Assembly: GCA_002840155.1 (NCBI GenBank)
Contig: PGZH01000005.1
Span: 186,001-250,000 of the forward strand
Reading direction: 5' to 3'
Length of the DNA: 64,000 nt
Source of the DNA: Gammaproteobacteria bacterium HGW-Gammaproteobacteria-13
GTDB taxonomy: Bacteria; Pseudomonadota; Gammaproteobacteria; Pseudomonadales; Pseudomonadaceae
Part shown: one piece after another, positions 53,987 to 63,410 of the stretch
Layout of the letters: each line of letters starts with the position of its first letter
Numbering within the stretch: the stretch's first letter is position 1
Position numbers and translations under genes: made by a program
The notes under the pieces: model-generated
What the model was told of the DNA's origin: nothing
Databases searched by the model: none
What the model saw: the letters and a program-made list of their open reading frames with translations, nothing else

Positions 53987-54526
53987 TCACCACATCAGAT
54001 CGTCCGGCACCTGATAAGCCGCGTACGGATCATCAGCATCCGGGGCTTCGGTCGGGGTATTGAGCAACACCACACGTTGCGGGTCGCGCTCTTGGATCTT
54101 CAACGCGGCTTCGCGCGGGATCACTTCGTAGCCACCGCCGTGACGGACGATGGCCAACGAACCACTGCTGAGTTTGTTGCGCATCAGGGTGTTGACCGAC
54201 AGGCGCTTAACCTTCTTGTCATCGACGAAGTTGTAGTAGTCCTCGGTGGTCAGCTTGGGCAGGCGCGACACCTCGATCAGCTGCTTGATCTGCGCGGCAC
54301 GGGCCTTCTGCTCAATCTTCTCTTGCTGCTGACGATTCAGCTCCTGGTCGCGCGCGGCCTTCTCGGCCATGGCCTGCTGAGCGGCGAGCTTTTGCGATTC
54401 GTCCTTCTCGACCTGACCTTTATGCACCAGGCGCTGCTGTTTCTGCTGCTGTTTGCCGGCCTGCTTGGCCTGCTTTTCGTTGACCAGCCCGGCTTTAAGC
54501 AACTGATCGCGTAGTGAGAGAGCCAT
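53987..54526 (-). CDS. DUF2058 protein
   Basis: A 179-aa cytoplasmic protein. The N-terminal half is highly charged and Gln/Lys-rich, probably coiled coil (LRDQLLKAGLVNEKQAKQAGKQ, RDQELNRQQQEKIEQKARAAQ). The C-terminal half matches DUF2058 (NFVDDKKVKRLSVNTLMRNKLSSGSLAIVRHGGGYEVIP). It also resembles nucleoid-associated YaiL. Function unknown. Single gene. Confidence 0.87.
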   Translation of the reverse strand: MALSLRDQLLKAGLVNEKQAKQAGKQQQKQQRLVHKGQVEKDESQKLAAQQAMAEKAARDQELNRQQQEKIEQKARAAQIKQLIEVSRLPKLTTEDYYNFVDDKKVKRLSVNTLMRNKLSSGSLAIVRHGGGYEVIPREAALKIQERDPQRVVLLNTPTEAPDADDPYAAYQVPDDLMW

Positions 54527-54588
54527 AACCTACCTTTCCAAACTTCAATATTAAGTGGGCGTACCCAGCGCAATCGTGACGCGTTATT

Positions 54589-54664
54589 CGTAGGGAGGAT
54601 GACGCGTCCCCCATCCACCGTGTCCCTGGCAGTGGTGGATGAAAAGAACGTCATCCACCCTAAG
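54589..54664. repeat. Palindromic intergenic repeat (REP/MITE-like)
   Basis: A 76-bp element with imperfect terminal inverted repeats (GTAGGGAGGATGACG and CGTCATCCACCCTAA) and an inner pair CATCCACC/GGTGGATG. This is the 'GTAGGGTGGATGACG' type of intergenic element that I know from several Pseudomonas genomes. It sits between mazG and the DUF2058 gene. Confidence 0.7.
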
Positions 54665-54667
54665 GGC

Positions 54668-55498
54668 TCAGCAACTCGGGGTTTGCTTTTCCAGCTTCTT
54701 GGCTTCGCCCCAGAGCGCGTCCAATTCATCCAGGGGGCAATCTTCCATGTTGCGCCCCGCTTCACGCAATGCCTGTTCGATAAAACGAAAGCGCCGCTCG
54801 AACTTGCCATTGGCCGCGCGCAAGGCAGTTTCCGGATCGACTTTCAGATGCCGCGCCAGGTTGCTGACCACAAACAGCAGATCACCGATCTCCTCGCTAA
54901 TCGCTTCAGGGTCGTTCTCGCTCATGGCTTCGAGCACTTCATCCAGCTCTTCGCGCACCTTGTCGATCACCGGCAAGGCCTCGGGCCAGTCGAAACCGAC
55001 CTGGGCGGCGCGCTTTTGCAATTTGATCGCCCGACTTAGCGACGGTAGCGCCGTGGGCACATCATCAAGCAGCGAAAGTTGCTCGGGGGCTGCGGCCTTC
55101 TCGGCGCGCTCTTCGGCCTTGATCTCTTCCCAGCGCTGTTTGACCGCAGCCTCTTCCAGCTTGGCCACATCCACAGCGCCATACAGATCGCCATCGGGGA
55201 ACACGTGGGGATGACGGCGAATCAGCTTGCTGGTGATGCCATCAACCACCTGGGCAAATTCGAAGCGCCCTTCCTCGCGGGCCAGCTGGCTGTAATACAC
55301 CACCTGAAACAGCAGATCGCCCAGCTCACCAGGCAGATGATCGAAGTCGCCGCGCTCGATGGCATCGGCCACCTCGTACGCCTCTTCAATGGTGTGCGGC
55401 ACGATGGTCGCGTAGCTCTGCTTTAGGTCCCACGGGCAGCCGTGCTGCGGGTCGCGCAGCCGGGTCATCAGGTGCAGCAGGTCGTCGAGTTGGTACAT
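54668..55498 (-). CDS. mazG: Nucleoside triphosphate pyrophosphohydrolase MazG
   Basis: A 276-aa enzyme that hydrolyses NTPs to NMPs and pyrophosphate and in E. coli lowers ppGpp effects. Two MazG domains: PWDLKQSYATIVPHTIEEAYEVADAIERGDFDHLPGELGDLLFQVVYYSQ (about 20-75, with the Glu-Glu...Asp metal set) and EVLEAMSENDPEAISEEIGDLLFVVSNLARHLKVDPE (about 190-250). Encoded upstream of the relA direction-wise partner, with an 88-bp gap carrying a palindrome. The pairing with relA is a common stringent-response arrangement. Confidence 0.96.
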   Translation of the reverse strand: MYQLDDLLHLMTRLRDPQHGCPWDLKQSYATIVPHTIEEAYEVADAIERGDFDHLPGELGDLLFQVVYYSQLAREEGRFEFAQVVDGITSKLIRRHPHVFPDGDLYGAVDVAKLEEAAVKQRWEEIKAEERAEKAAAPEQLSLLDDVPTALPSLSRAIKLQKRAAQVGFDWPEALPVIDKVREELDEVLEAMSENDPEAISEEIGDLLFVVSNLARHLKVDPETALRAANGKFERRFRFIEQALREAGRNMEDCPLDELDALWGEAKKLEKQTPSC

Positions 55499-55514
55499 AA
55501 GATTCCTTTACCTA

Positions 55515-55576
55515 CGTAGCCCGGATGCAATCCGGGAATGCCTGTACGCAATTCCCCGGATTGCATCCGGGCTACG
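55515..55576. repeat. Perfect 22-bp inverted-repeat REP element
   Basis: CGTAGCCCGGATGCAATCCG... and its exact reverse complement at 55515-55536 and 55555-55576, 18 bases apart. A 'GTAGCCCGGATGCAATCCGGG' REP element, common between genes in Pseudomonas. It fills most of the 88-bp gap between relA and mazG and may act as a terminator or mRNA-stabilising hairpin. Confidence 0.85.
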
Positions 55577-55586
55577 GTATTGAGAC

Positions 55587-57830
55587 TTAACTGACCCGGT
55601 GGCGACGCGCCTCAATAATGTTGGGCAGCTGAGAAATACGCCCCAGCAGCCGGCCCAGTGCATCCAGGCCGGGAATCTCCACAGTGATCGACATGGACGC
55701 AGTGTTGTCGTCCTTGTTCGAGCGGGTATTCACCGCCAGCACATTGAGCTTCTCGTTGAGCAGCACCTGGGTCACGTCACGCAGCAGACCAGAACGGTCG
55801 TAGGCCTTGATGACGATTTCCACCGGGTAGGTCTGCACCGGCACCGGGCCCCAGTTGACCTGGATAATCCGCTCAGGCTCGCGCCCAGCCAGTTGCAGCA
55901 CCGAGGCGCAGTCCTGACGGTGAATGCTCACACCACGGCCCTGGGTGATATAGCCGACGATTGGATCGCCCGGCAGCGGCTGACAGCAGCCGGCCATCTG
56001 CGTCAGCAGGTTGCCGACGCCCTGAATCTGGATATCACCACGTTTGCCCGGCTTGAAGCCCAGCGCCTTGCGCGGGATCAGCTCCAGCTGCTCGTTGACC
56101 CGGTCCGGCTCGACCAGCTGCTGGGCCAGGTTGACCAGTTGTGCCAGACGCAGATCGCCCGCGCCAAGGGAGGCGAACAGGTCCTCGCTGGTCTTCATAT
56201 TGGCCTTCTCGGCCAGTTTTTCGAAGTCCACATGCGGCAGCGCCAGGCGCTGCAGTTCGCGCTCCAGCTGCACCTTACCAGCGGCGACGTTCTGGTCGCG
56301 GTCCTGCAGTTTGAACCAGTGAACGATCTTCGCTCGCGCCCGGCTGGTGGTGACGTAACCGAGGTTGGAGTTCAGCCAATCGCGGCTCGGCGTGCCGTGC
56401 TTGCTGGTGATGATCTCCACCTGCTCGCCGGTCTGCAGGCTGTAGTTGAGCGGCACGATCCGGCCGTTGATCTTGGCGCCACGGCAGTTATGGCCGATCT
56501 CGGTGTGCACGCGGTAGGCAAAATCCAGCGGCGTGGCGCCCTTGGGCAGGTCGATGGCGTGGCCGTCCGGGGTGAACACATAGACCCGATCCGGCTCGAT
56601 ATCCACGCGCAACTGCTCGGCCAGACCGCCGATATCACCCAGCTCCTCATGCCATTCGAGCACCTGCCGCAGCCAGGAAATCTTCTCTTCATAATGGTTG
56701 GAGCTGGCTTTGACGTCGGTGCCCTTGTAGCGCCAGTGCGCACACACGCCCAGCTCGGCTTCCTCGTGCATGGCCTGGGTGCGGATCTGCACTTCCAGCA
56801 CCTTGCCTTCCGGGCCGAGCACGGCGGTGTGCAGCGAGCGGTAGCCATTTTCCTTGGGGTTGGCGATGTAGTCGTCGAACTCCTTGGGAATATGCCGCCA
56901 CAGGGTATGGACGATACCGAGGGCGGTGTAGCAGTCGCGCACTTCCGGCACCAGCACGCGCACTGCGCGCACGTCGTAGATCTGGCTGAACTGCAGACCC
57001 TTGCGCTGCATTTTGCGCCAGATCGAATAGATGTGTTTGGCCCGCCCGCTGATGTCAGCCTTGACTCCGGTGGCCTCCAGCTCGACGCGCAGCTGCCCCA
57101 TCACTTCATTGATGTAGTGCTCGCGATCCAGACGGCGCTCGTGCAGCAGCTTGGCGATCTGCTTGTACTGCTCGGGCTCCAGGTAGCGGAAGGACAGGTC
57201 TTCCAGCTCCCACTTGATATGGCCAATGCCCAGGCGATGGGCCAGCGGCGCATAGATATCAAACACCTCACGGGCCACGCGCTGGCGTTTCTCGTCATCG
57301 GCTTCCTTCACCGCACGGATCGCGCAGGTGCGTTCGGCCAGTTTGATCAGCGCCACACGCACGTCATCGACCATGGCCACGAGCATCTTGCGCAGGTTTT
57401 CCACCTGCGCCTGGGAGCCGAGTACCAGGGAATCACGCGGGTTCAAGGAAGCGCTGATCGCCGCCATGCGCAGCACGCCCTCCACCAGCTTGGCGACGAC
57501 AGGCCCGAAGCGCTGATGCACCAGCGCCAACGGCACCTTGCCTTCGCGCACGCAGCGGTAGATTACGGCTGCGACTAGGGAGTCCTGATCGAGCTTGAGG
57601 TCGGCGAGAATTTCGGCGATTTCAAGCCCAGCGCGAAAACTCGACGCGCCTTCGGTCCATAGATTCTTGGCGGCATTGGCCTGCTGCTCGGCCTCGCGGG
57701 CGAACTCACAGGCCTCGCGCAGGGCTTCGCGATCCAGCGCCGGATCGACACTCAGTACATGCCCGAGCCAGGCTTCAAGGTTGATGCTGCCGTCGTCGTT
57801 GATCGGCTGATGCGCTCTGACCTGAACCAT
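55587..57830 (-). CDS. relA: GTP pyrophosphokinase RelA
   Basis: A 747-aa ribosome-associated (p)ppGpp synthetase of the stringent response. Start at 57830 (MVQVRAHQPINDDG) after AAGG. N-terminal HD-like hydrolase domain is degenerate (no His-Asp pair near VAAVIYRCVREG), as expected for RelA. Synthetase domain (about 240-350): ISGRAKHIYSIWRKMQRKG, YDVRAVRVLVPEVRDCYTALG, NPKENGYRSLHTAVLG. Then TGS (VFTPDGHAIDLPKGATPLDFAY) and the C-terminal ACT domain (VEIVIKAYDRSGLLRDVTQVL). Confidence 0.97.
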   Translation of the reverse strand: MVQVRAHQPINDDGSINLEAWLGHVLSVDPALDREALREACEFAREAEQQANAAKNLWTEGASSFRAGLEIAEILADLKLDQDSLVAAVIYRCVREGKVPLALVHQRFGPVVAKLVEGVLRMAAISASLNPRDSLVLGSQAQVENLRKMLVAMVDDVRVALIKLAERTCAIRAVKEADDEKRQRVAREVFDIYAPLAHRLGIGHIKWELEDLSFRYLEPEQYKQIAKLLHERRLDREHYINEVMGQLRVELEATGVKADISGRAKHIYSIWRKMQRKGLQFSQIYDVRAVRVLVPEVRDCYTALGIVHTLWRHIPKEFDDYIANPKENGYRSLHTAVLGPEGKVLEVQIRTQAMHEEAELGVCAHWRYKGTDVKASSNHYEEKISWLRQVLEWHEELGDIGGLAEQLRVDIEPDRVYVFTPDGHAIDLPKGATPLDFAYRVHTEIGHNCRGAKINGRIVPLNYSLQTGEQVEIITSKHGTPSRDWLNSNLGYVTTSRARAKIVHWFKLQDRDQNVAAGKVQLERELQRLALPHVDFEKLAEKANMKTSEDLFASLGAGDLRLAQLVNLAQQLVEPDRVNEQLELIPRKALGFKPGKRGDIQIQGVGNLLTQMAGCCQPLPGDPIVGYITQGRGVSIHRQDCASVLQLAGREPERIIQVNWGPVPVQTYPVEIVIKAYDRSGLLRDVTQVLLNEKLNVLAVNTRSNKDDNTASMSITVEIPGLDALGRLLGRISQLPNIIEARRHRVS

Positions 57831-58000
57831 CTTGCTTACCTTCCCTACGGTGCGCGGCATGCACACCGAACAGTCGCCACCTTCTATGAGGCGGTCGGTT
57901 TAACCACTTAAGGCGCACTCCCTGCGCGCCCCTGCAGCGCTGAGATAAGGGCGGCGCCGGATAAAACCAAGCATCTGCCGTTGTACCTCAGCGCTTCTAT

Positions 58001-59353
58001 CTACTGCCTGACAAACAGCGCCATCGCTTCGACGTGCGCGGTTTGCGGAAACATATCGAGGATACCGGCACGTTCCAGCCGATACCCCTGCGCCAGCAAC
58101 TCGGCGCTGTCGCGGGCCAGGGTCGTCGGATTGCACGACACGTACAGCACCCGTTTGACGCCCAACGCCGTCATTTGCTTGACCACCTGCAGCGCGCCAT
58201 CACGCGGCGGGTCCAGCAGCACGGCAGCGAAACCGCCCTGGGCCCAGCTGGCATCGGCCAGCGGGTTGGACAGGTCGGCCTGGAAAAAGTGCGCATTGCC
58301 CAGGCCATTGCTCGCGGCATTACCGGCGGCGCGCTCGACCATAGTTTGCACGCCCTCCACCGCCACCAGTTCCCGCACCCGCTGGGCCAGCGGCAAAGCA
58401 AAATTGCCCAGGCCGCAAAACAGATCCAGCACCCGCTCATCGGCCTGCGGCGCCAGCCAGTCCAGCGCCTGCGCAACCATGGCGTCGTTCACCGGCTGGT
58501 TGACCTGAACAAAGTCGCCGGGCCGATACGCCAGGTCGAGAGCAAACGCATCCAGGCGATAACTCAGCTGCTGCGCCGGGTCAAACGGCTGCGGCTCAGC
58601 CGTGCCGTGCAACCACAATTGCGCATTCTGCGCAGTGCAGAACGCCTGCAAACGAGCCAGGTCCGCCTCACTCAATGCAGCGGTATGCCTTATCAGCACA
58701 GCACTGCTGCTGCCACTGAACAACTCGACATGACCAATGGCCTGGGGTTTATCCAACGCACGCAACACCTGCGGTAACGCACGCAGGATCGGCTGCAAGG
58801 GTTGTACCAGCACCGGGCAATCGCTGATGGCGATGATGTCCTGGCTGGCCGCTGCGCGAAAACCAACATCCAGGCGCTTGGCCTTGTTGTCCCAGCGCAC
58901 GGCAATCCGTGCGCGGCGGCGATAACCCAGCTCCGGGCCGACCAGTGGCGCGGACCATTCCTGCGGTTGAAGATCGGCCAGACGACTGAGTTGCTCGGCG
59001 AGCATGCGCTGTTTCAGGGCAAGCTGATCGGCATGGGGCATATGTTGCAAGCTGCAGCCGCCACAGACCTTGGCATGCACGCAGGCCTCGCTGCGCCGCT
59101 CGGCACTGGCCGTGAGAATGCGCTCAACCCGCGCCTCGACCACCTTGCCGTGGGCACCCAGCACCCGCGCTTCGATCTGCTCACCAGTCAGCGCGCCGCT
59201 GACAAACCAGGTACGCCCTTCGCTGAACGCGATGCCACGGCCGTCATTGGCCAGACGCTCGATGGTCAATTTCTGCTTCTTGCCCACCGGCACCTGCGGC
59301 GCACGGGAACCACCGCTGGGTTGAAAGCGCAGACCGCCGTCTTTCTTGGCCAT
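58001..59353 (-). CDS. rlmD: 23S rRNA (uracil-1939) methyltransferase
   Basis: A 450-aa RumA/RlmD enzyme making m5U1939. Basic N-terminus with a TRAM domain ([18 protein letters not shown]). The [4Fe-4S] motif is [16 protein letters not shown]. The SAM domain is [18 protein letters not shown], with DPPRDGAL, catalytic Cys in [13 protein letters not shown] and a final catalytic Glu near [10 protein letters not shown]. Its ATG overlaps the cysM stop by one base. Standard neighbour of relA. Confidence 0.96.
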   Translation of the reverse strand: MAKKDGGLRFQPSGGSRAPQVPVGKKQKLTIERLANDGRGIAFSEGRTWFVSGALTGEQIEARVLGAHGKVVEARVERILTASAERRSEACVHAKVCGGCSLQHMPHADQLALKQRMLAEQLSRLADLQPQEWSAPLVGPELGYRRRARIAVRWDNKAKRLDVGFRAAASQDIIAISDCPVLVQPLQPILRALPQVLRALDKPQAIGHVELFSGSSSAVLIRHTAALSEADLARLQAFCTAQNAQLWLHGTAEPQPFDPAQQLSYRLDAFALDLAYRPGDFVQVNQPVNDAMVAQALDWLAPQADERVLDLFCGLGNFALPLAQRVRELVAVEGVQTMVERAAGNAASNGLGNAHFFQADLSNPLADASWAQGGFAAVLLDPPRDGALQVVKQMTALGVKRVLYVSCNPTTLARDSAELLAQGYRLERAGILDMFPQTAHVEAMALFVRQ

Positions 59354-60264
59354 CAGTTGCTTTTGCCATCAGAGCTGGGGACATCGTAAACGCCGCTGGA
59401 CAGGTAACGGTCGCCACGGTCGCAGATGATCGCCACCATCACCGCGTTCTCGACTTCCTGAGACAGGCGCAGCATCGCCGCCACCGAACCACCGGAGGAC
59501 ACCCCGCAGAAAATACCTTCTTCACGCGCCAGGCGGCGCATCACGTCTTCGGCTTCCTGCTGGCCCATGTCGATAATGCGATCCACCCGCTCGGCCTGAT
59601 AAATCTTCGGCAGGTACTCCTGCGGCCAACGGCGGATGCCAGGAATCGCCGCGCCTTCCATCGGCTGCAGCCCGACGATCTGCACCTCCGGCTTCTGTTC
59701 TTTCAGAAAGCGCGACACGCCCATTATGGTGCCGGTAGTGCCCATGGAACTGATGAAATGGGTGATCTGCCCGCCCGTCTGCTGCCAGATTTCCGGGCCG
59801 GTGCTGGTGTAGTGGGCAATCGGGTTGTCGCCGTTGGCGAACTGATCGAGCACCTTGCCCTTGCCGTCGGCCTGCATCTGCAGCGCCAGGTCGCGGGCCT
59901 CTTCCATACCGCCGACCAGAATCAGCTGCGCGCCGTAGGCGGTCATCGCCGCCTTGCGCTCAGCGGTGGAGTTGTCCGGCATGATCAGGATCATCCGGTA
60001 ACCCTTGATTGCCGCCGCCATCGCCAGGGCGATGCCGGTGTTGCCGCTGGTGGCTTCAATCAACACATCACCGGGCTGGATATCGCCGCGCTGCTCGGCG
60101 CGAGTGATCATCGACAACGCCGGGCGGTCCTTTACCGAACCGGCCGGGTTGTTGCCTTCCAGCTTCAACAGCAAGGTGTTGCTGGTGTTACCCGGCAGGC
60201 GCTGCAAACGCACCAGCGGGGTGTTGCCGATGCAATCGGCGATGGTTGGGTAATGCGGGCTCAT
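59353..60264 (-). CDS. cysM: Cysteine synthase B
   Basis: A 303-aa PLP enzyme making cysteine from O-acetylserine and sulfide or thiosulfate. N-terminus: [21 protein letters not shown]. The PLP lysine is in [16 protein letters not shown]. The phosphate loop is [15 protein letters not shown], and the C-terminal part has [14 protein letters not shown]. The CysM-specific short loop fits the B type. It lies 94 bp upstream of the DUF3325 gene stop on the minus strand, i.e. the iron-type operon ends before it. Confidence 0.95.
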   Translation of the reverse strand: MSPHYPTIADCIGNTPLVRLQRLPGNTSNTLLLKLEGNNPAGSVKDRPALSMITRAEQRGDIQPGDVLIEATSGNTGIALAMAAAIKGYRMILIMPDNSTAERKAAMTAYGAQLILVGGMEEARDLALQMQADGKGKVLDQFANGDNPIAHYTSTGPEIWQQTGGQITHFISSMGTTGTIMGVSRFLKEQKPEVQIVGLQPMEGAAIPGIRRWPQEYLPKIYQAERVDRIIDMGQQEAEDVMRRLAREEGIFCGVSSGGSVAAMLRLSQEVENAVMVAIICDRGDRYLSSGVYDVPSSDGKSN

Positions 60265-60358
60265 GGCGAACGAGATGATCCAGAAGCAAAGAAGGTCGTC
60301 ATGATAACGGCAAACCTCGCCCGGCCATATCGGCTAACACGTATAGAAATCGCTTGAT

Positions 60359-60697
60359 TCAAATGGCCAACAGGTAGGCCGCGCCCCACACCGGCAACCC
60401 AACCAACGGCCAATACACCGCCAGCCGTGGCGTATAGGGCAGCAGCCAGGCCAGTAGAAGGCCGCTCAATGACAGCAGCCCAAGCCAGCCAACCGGCCCC
60501 ATCGCCCAACCCCAGGCCTGTGCGCTGGCCCAGAGGCTCGCGACCAGCAGTAACCAGCCGGCCAGGCGCAGAACACGCCGCAACCCCAACGTCGGCGCCC
60601 TGCCCCAGACCTGCTTGTAATGCCGCTCCAGCCCCTGACACAGCGCCAGCATGCTGCTGTAGGCCAGCAAGAGACTGCCCAAGAATGCCGTCATCAT
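60359..60697 (-). CDS. DUF3325 membrane protein
   Basis: A 112-aa inner-membrane protein with four hydrophobic segments (FLGSLLLAYSSMLALC, VLRLAGWLLLVASLWASAQAW, VGWLGLLSLSGLLLAWLLP, YWPLVGLPVWGAAYLLAI). Matches DUF3325, a family that occurs with PepSY and DUF3649 proteins in iron-siderophore loci. Two ATGs begin the frame; the PepSY gene stop is one base before the first. Last gene of the operon starting at 64000. Function not established. Confidence 0.8.
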   Translation of the reverse strand: MMTAFLGSLLLAYSSMLALCQGLERHYKQVWGRAPTLGLRRVLRLAGWLLLVASLWASAQAWGWAMGPVGWLGLLSLSGLLLAWLLPYTPRLAVYWPLVGLPVWGAAYLLAI

Positions 60698-60698
60698 C

Positions 60699-62228
60699 TC
60701 AATTCACCTGTGCCTGAACGGGTTGCGGTTTGCGTGCGATGCGCTGCACCTGCGGCTGACGCAAACGCCAGACGCTCCAGACCAGCAGCAGGCCCAGCGC
60801 CACCACCGTCACCTCTAGCCACAGGCGCATGCTATCGCCCCATGCCTGGTCATCGCTGAGCGCACTGAGCAGCGGCAAACCCAGGCACAGCAACGCCGCC
60901 AGGCTCAGCTGCTCACGCCAGGCCTGCAGGCGCGGGCGCAGCCAGGCGTGCAGCAGACTCAGTAACCAGAGTGCGAAGAAACCACGCACTTCCCAGCCGC
61001 CACGCTGCGCCAGCTCAACCGGTAACAAGCGGTTGAGCCATAGCAGGCCGATACAGGCTACGGCCAGACCGGCAATAGTCGCCACGTTGAGGCTTTCTAC
61101 CAGGCGATAGAGCTGTTGCCCCAGCGGGTTTTCACTGGCGTATTTACGCCGCCGCTTGACGGTAAACAGCACCAGCCCGGTGGCGATCATGGCGCTGCTG
61201 AGCAAGCCGCAGACGAAGTACAACCAGCGCATCGGGTAGCCGCCGAACTGCGCAAAGTGCAGGCCAAACATCACCCGCTGCGCCAGCACGCTGGGGCGCA
61301 GCTCCGGCGGCCCGGCCAGCAGCTCACCGGTGACACCGTCAAACACCATGTTGTGGCCCTTGGTCAGGGCAATGCGGTTACCCAGCACCCGGCGCATTTC
61401 GATATGCGCATCACTGCGGCCGGGGTGCTCGATCACCATACCGCTCAGCGGCCCCATGCGTGCTTCGGCCTGGGCCAATAGCGGAGCCAGCGCCGTCAGT
61501 GGCGCGGGGTGAGTCTGTGCCTGACGCGGCTCCTCCAGCACCTCGATATGCTCGCGATAGAACGCCGCAAAATCACCCTTGTAGAGGCTATCCAGCGCCG
61601 CCGGCATATAGATCAGGGCAAAGATCGACAGGCCGGTGTAGGTGATCATCAGGTGAAACGGTAACAGCAACACTGCACTGGCATTGTGTACATCCAACCA
61701 GGAGCGCTGGCCCTTGTTCGGGCGGAAGGTGAAGAATTCCTTGAAGAACTTCTTGTGGATGATGATGCCGCTGACCAGTGCCGCCAGCATGGCCATGGCG
61801 GCCAGGCCGACAATCCAGATACCCGGATTGCGTGGCATGCTCAGGCTGTAGTGGAAACGAAAGAAAAACGTCCCGCCGGCCGTGTCACGCACCACCAAGG
61901 GCTCACCGGTGAGTGGGTCCAAGTAGGTGCTGATGCCCGAGCGCCGGTCACCCGCCGTCACCCGCAAGACGGGCATGCGCGAGCTGGGCAGGCTGATGTT
62001 CCAGGCGCTGGCATCGGCATGCTGGCGTTGCAGATAGGCCACGGCATGCTCGACAGCCTGAGCATTGCTGACCGATGTTTGCTGGATCTCCGGCTGCATC
62101 CAGTGATCGATCTCCTGATCGAACACCGCCAGACTGCCGGTGAGAAAGATGGCGAACAACAACCAACCGAACAGCAGGCCACCCCAGGTGTGCAGCCAGG
62201 CCATGGATTGGGTCAGGGTCTGTTTCAT
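60699..62228 (-). CDS. PepSY-domain iron-uptake-associated membrane protein
   Basis: A 509-aa inner-membrane protein, start at 62228 (MKQTLTQSMAWLHTWGG). Four or five transmembrane helices with long periplasmic PepSY-type sections. The first helix LFGWLLFAIFLTGSLAVFDQEIDHWM, then VSNAQAVEHAVAYLQRQHADA, HYSLSMPRNPGIWIVGLAAMAML, RSWLDVHNASAVLLLPFHLMITYTGL and a C-terminal set (ALLCLGLPLLSAL). This is the type encoded beside TonB-dependent siderophore receptors, where some members reduce or release iron. The ATG overlaps the DUF3649 stop (ATGA). Confidence 0.85.
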   Translation of the reverse strand: MKQTLTQSMAWLHTWGGLLFGWLLFAIFLTGSLAVFDQEIDHWMQPEIQQTSVSNAQAVEHAVAYLQRQHADASAWNISLPSSRMPVLRVTAGDRRSGISTYLDPLTGEPLVVRDTAGGTFFFRFHYSLSMPRNPGIWIVGLAAMAMLAALVSGIIIHKKFFKEFFTFRPNKGQRSWLDVHNASAVLLLPFHLMITYTGLSIFALIYMPAALDSLYKGDFAAFYREHIEVLEEPRQAQTHPAPLTALAPLLAQAEARMGPLSGMVIEHPGRSDAHIEMRRVLGNRIALTKGHNMVFDGVTGELLAGPPELRPSVLAQRVMFGLHFAQFGGYPMRWLYFVCGLLSSAMIATGLVLFTVKRRRKYASENPLGQQLYRLVESLNVATIAGLAVACIGLLWLNRLLPVELAQRGGWEVRGFFALWLLSLLHAWLRPRLQAWREQLSLAALLCLGLPLLSALSDDQAWGDSMRLWLEVTVVALGLLLVWSVWRLRQPQVQRIARKPQPVQAQVN

Positions 62229-62521
62229 GTCAGGCGCTCCAGCAGCTGTGGCCAGAAGCCGATCAGCATCAGCGGTGCGGCCGCTGGCAATACCGCCCAG
62301 GCGCGCCAGGCGCTGCGCGCGGCAAACGCCCAAAGAATCGCCAGGGTGTAGAAGGTGAATGACAGCAGGCTGGCGATCAGCAGCGCATCCACCCGGTCCA
62401 GCGGCAACAGCTGCGCCAGGGCAGCGGTCAATGCGTAGGTGAACCCATAACCGCCCAGCAGCCCGGCCAACACCCGCGAACAGATCGGCCACGCCTGGGT
62501 TGTTTCTTCGGCCTTACTCAT
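62225..62521 (-). CDS. DUF3649 membrane protein
   Basis: A 98-aa protein, start at 62521 (MSKAEETTQAW). Three hydrophobic segments: VLAGLLGGYGFTYALTAALAQLLP, ALLIASLLSFTFYTLAILWAF and AWAVLPAAAPLMLIGFWP. Matches DUF3649, which co-occurs with DUF3325 and PepSY in iron-uptake loci. Overlaps the esterase stop by 8 bases and the PepSY start by 4. Function unknown. Confidence 0.85.
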   Translation of the reverse strand: MSKAEETTQAWPICSRVLAGLLGGYGFTYALTAALAQLLPLDRVDALLIASLLSFTFYTLAILWAFAARSAWRAWAVLPAAAPLMLIGFWPQLLERLT

Positions 62522-63410
62522 CGCTGCCCTCCTGCGCCAGGCCGGCCGCCATCCGCAGTGCCGGCCGCAAGGACGCGGCCAACATCGGCCCATGGCCCAA
62601 CCCGGAAAATTCCTGATAGTTCACCTGCATCCCCGGCCAGCGGCCGAGACGTTCAGCCATCTGCCGCGCGGCATCGGCCGGAACCGCGGCCATGGCCTTG
62701 CGCCGCTGCTCCAGCAGCGCCGGGTCGACACCGGGTCGGGCGCTGCCTGGCAGACCTTCGTCACTGCCGCGCACGATCAACAACTGGGCAGTGGCCCCGG
62801 CAAAGTCACGCTCGGTCTCCAGCAATAGCCCGGACTGCCACCACAGCGACGGGCTGGCGGCGATGTAGCGGGTAAAGCTCGCCGGCTGGGTGAACAGGGT
62901 ATTGAGCACGAATAGCCCGCCGAACGAATGCCCCCAGAGCGCCTGTTGCGCCGGATCAACCGGCTGCAGCGCGGCCACCTGCGGTTTGATGCGCTGCTCC
63001 AGCAACGCCAGAAAGGCCGCAGCACCGCCGCCCTGCACCCCATTGAAGGCCTGCATGGGCAGGCCATCGCGGCGTGCCGGGGTGTAGTCGAGGGTGCGCG
63101 CCGGCACATTGAAGGGCTGCTCACCGGCATACCCGATAAACACCAGCAGCGGCGGCGTCCCCGCTTTCAGTTCGTCCAGCCATTGCGCCTTCAGCGCTGC
63201 CAACGCGGCATGGCCATCAAGCAGATAAAGCACCGGGAAGCCGCTGGCCGGTGCTGCACGCGCCGGCACCAGCAACTGCACCTGATAGCTGCGCTGGGCA
63301 TCTGCCGACGGCACCTGGAACGGCTCAAGCCGTTGGTAACCGGGATAATCCTCAGCGCTCGCTACGCTCAGCCAGAGCAGGCAGAACAACCACAACCCGC
63401 AGCGCTTCAT
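62514..63410 (-). CDS. Secreted alpha/beta-hydrolase, siderophore-esterase-like
   Basis: A 298-aa enzyme with a signal peptide (1-19, ending ASA-ED). Alpha/beta-hydrolase of the Fes/IroE/PfeE kind: VLYLLDGHAAL, VFIGYAGEQPFNVPARTLDYTP, nucleophile ALWGHSFGGLFVLNTLF (Ser162) and catalytic His near LGHGPM. Periplasmic members of this family hydrolyse the trilactone of enterobactin-type siderophores to release iron. Its position next to PepSY, DUF3649 and DUF3325 supports an iron role; substrate is inferred. Overlaps the upstream partial gene by four bases. Confidence 0.8.
   Translation of the reverse strand: MKRCGLWLFCLLWLSVASAEDYPGYQRLEPFQVPSADAQRSYQVQLLVPARAAPASGFPVLYLLDGHAALAALKAQWLDELKAGTPPLLVFIGYAGEQPFNVPARTLDYTPARRDGLPMQAFNGVQGGGAAAFLALLEQRIKPQVAALQPVDPAQQALWGHSFGGLFVLNTLFTQPASFTRYIAASPSLWWQSGLLLETERDFAGATAQLLIVRGSDEGLPGSARPGVDPALLEQRRKAMAAVPADAARQMAERLGRWPGMQVNYQEFSGLGHGPMLAASLRPALRMAAGLAQEGSDE

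Noticed and set aside
55599..57578. 659-codon open frame opposite relA
   Set aside because: Shadow of relA: RelA motifs are complete on the minus strand and this frame has no family features.
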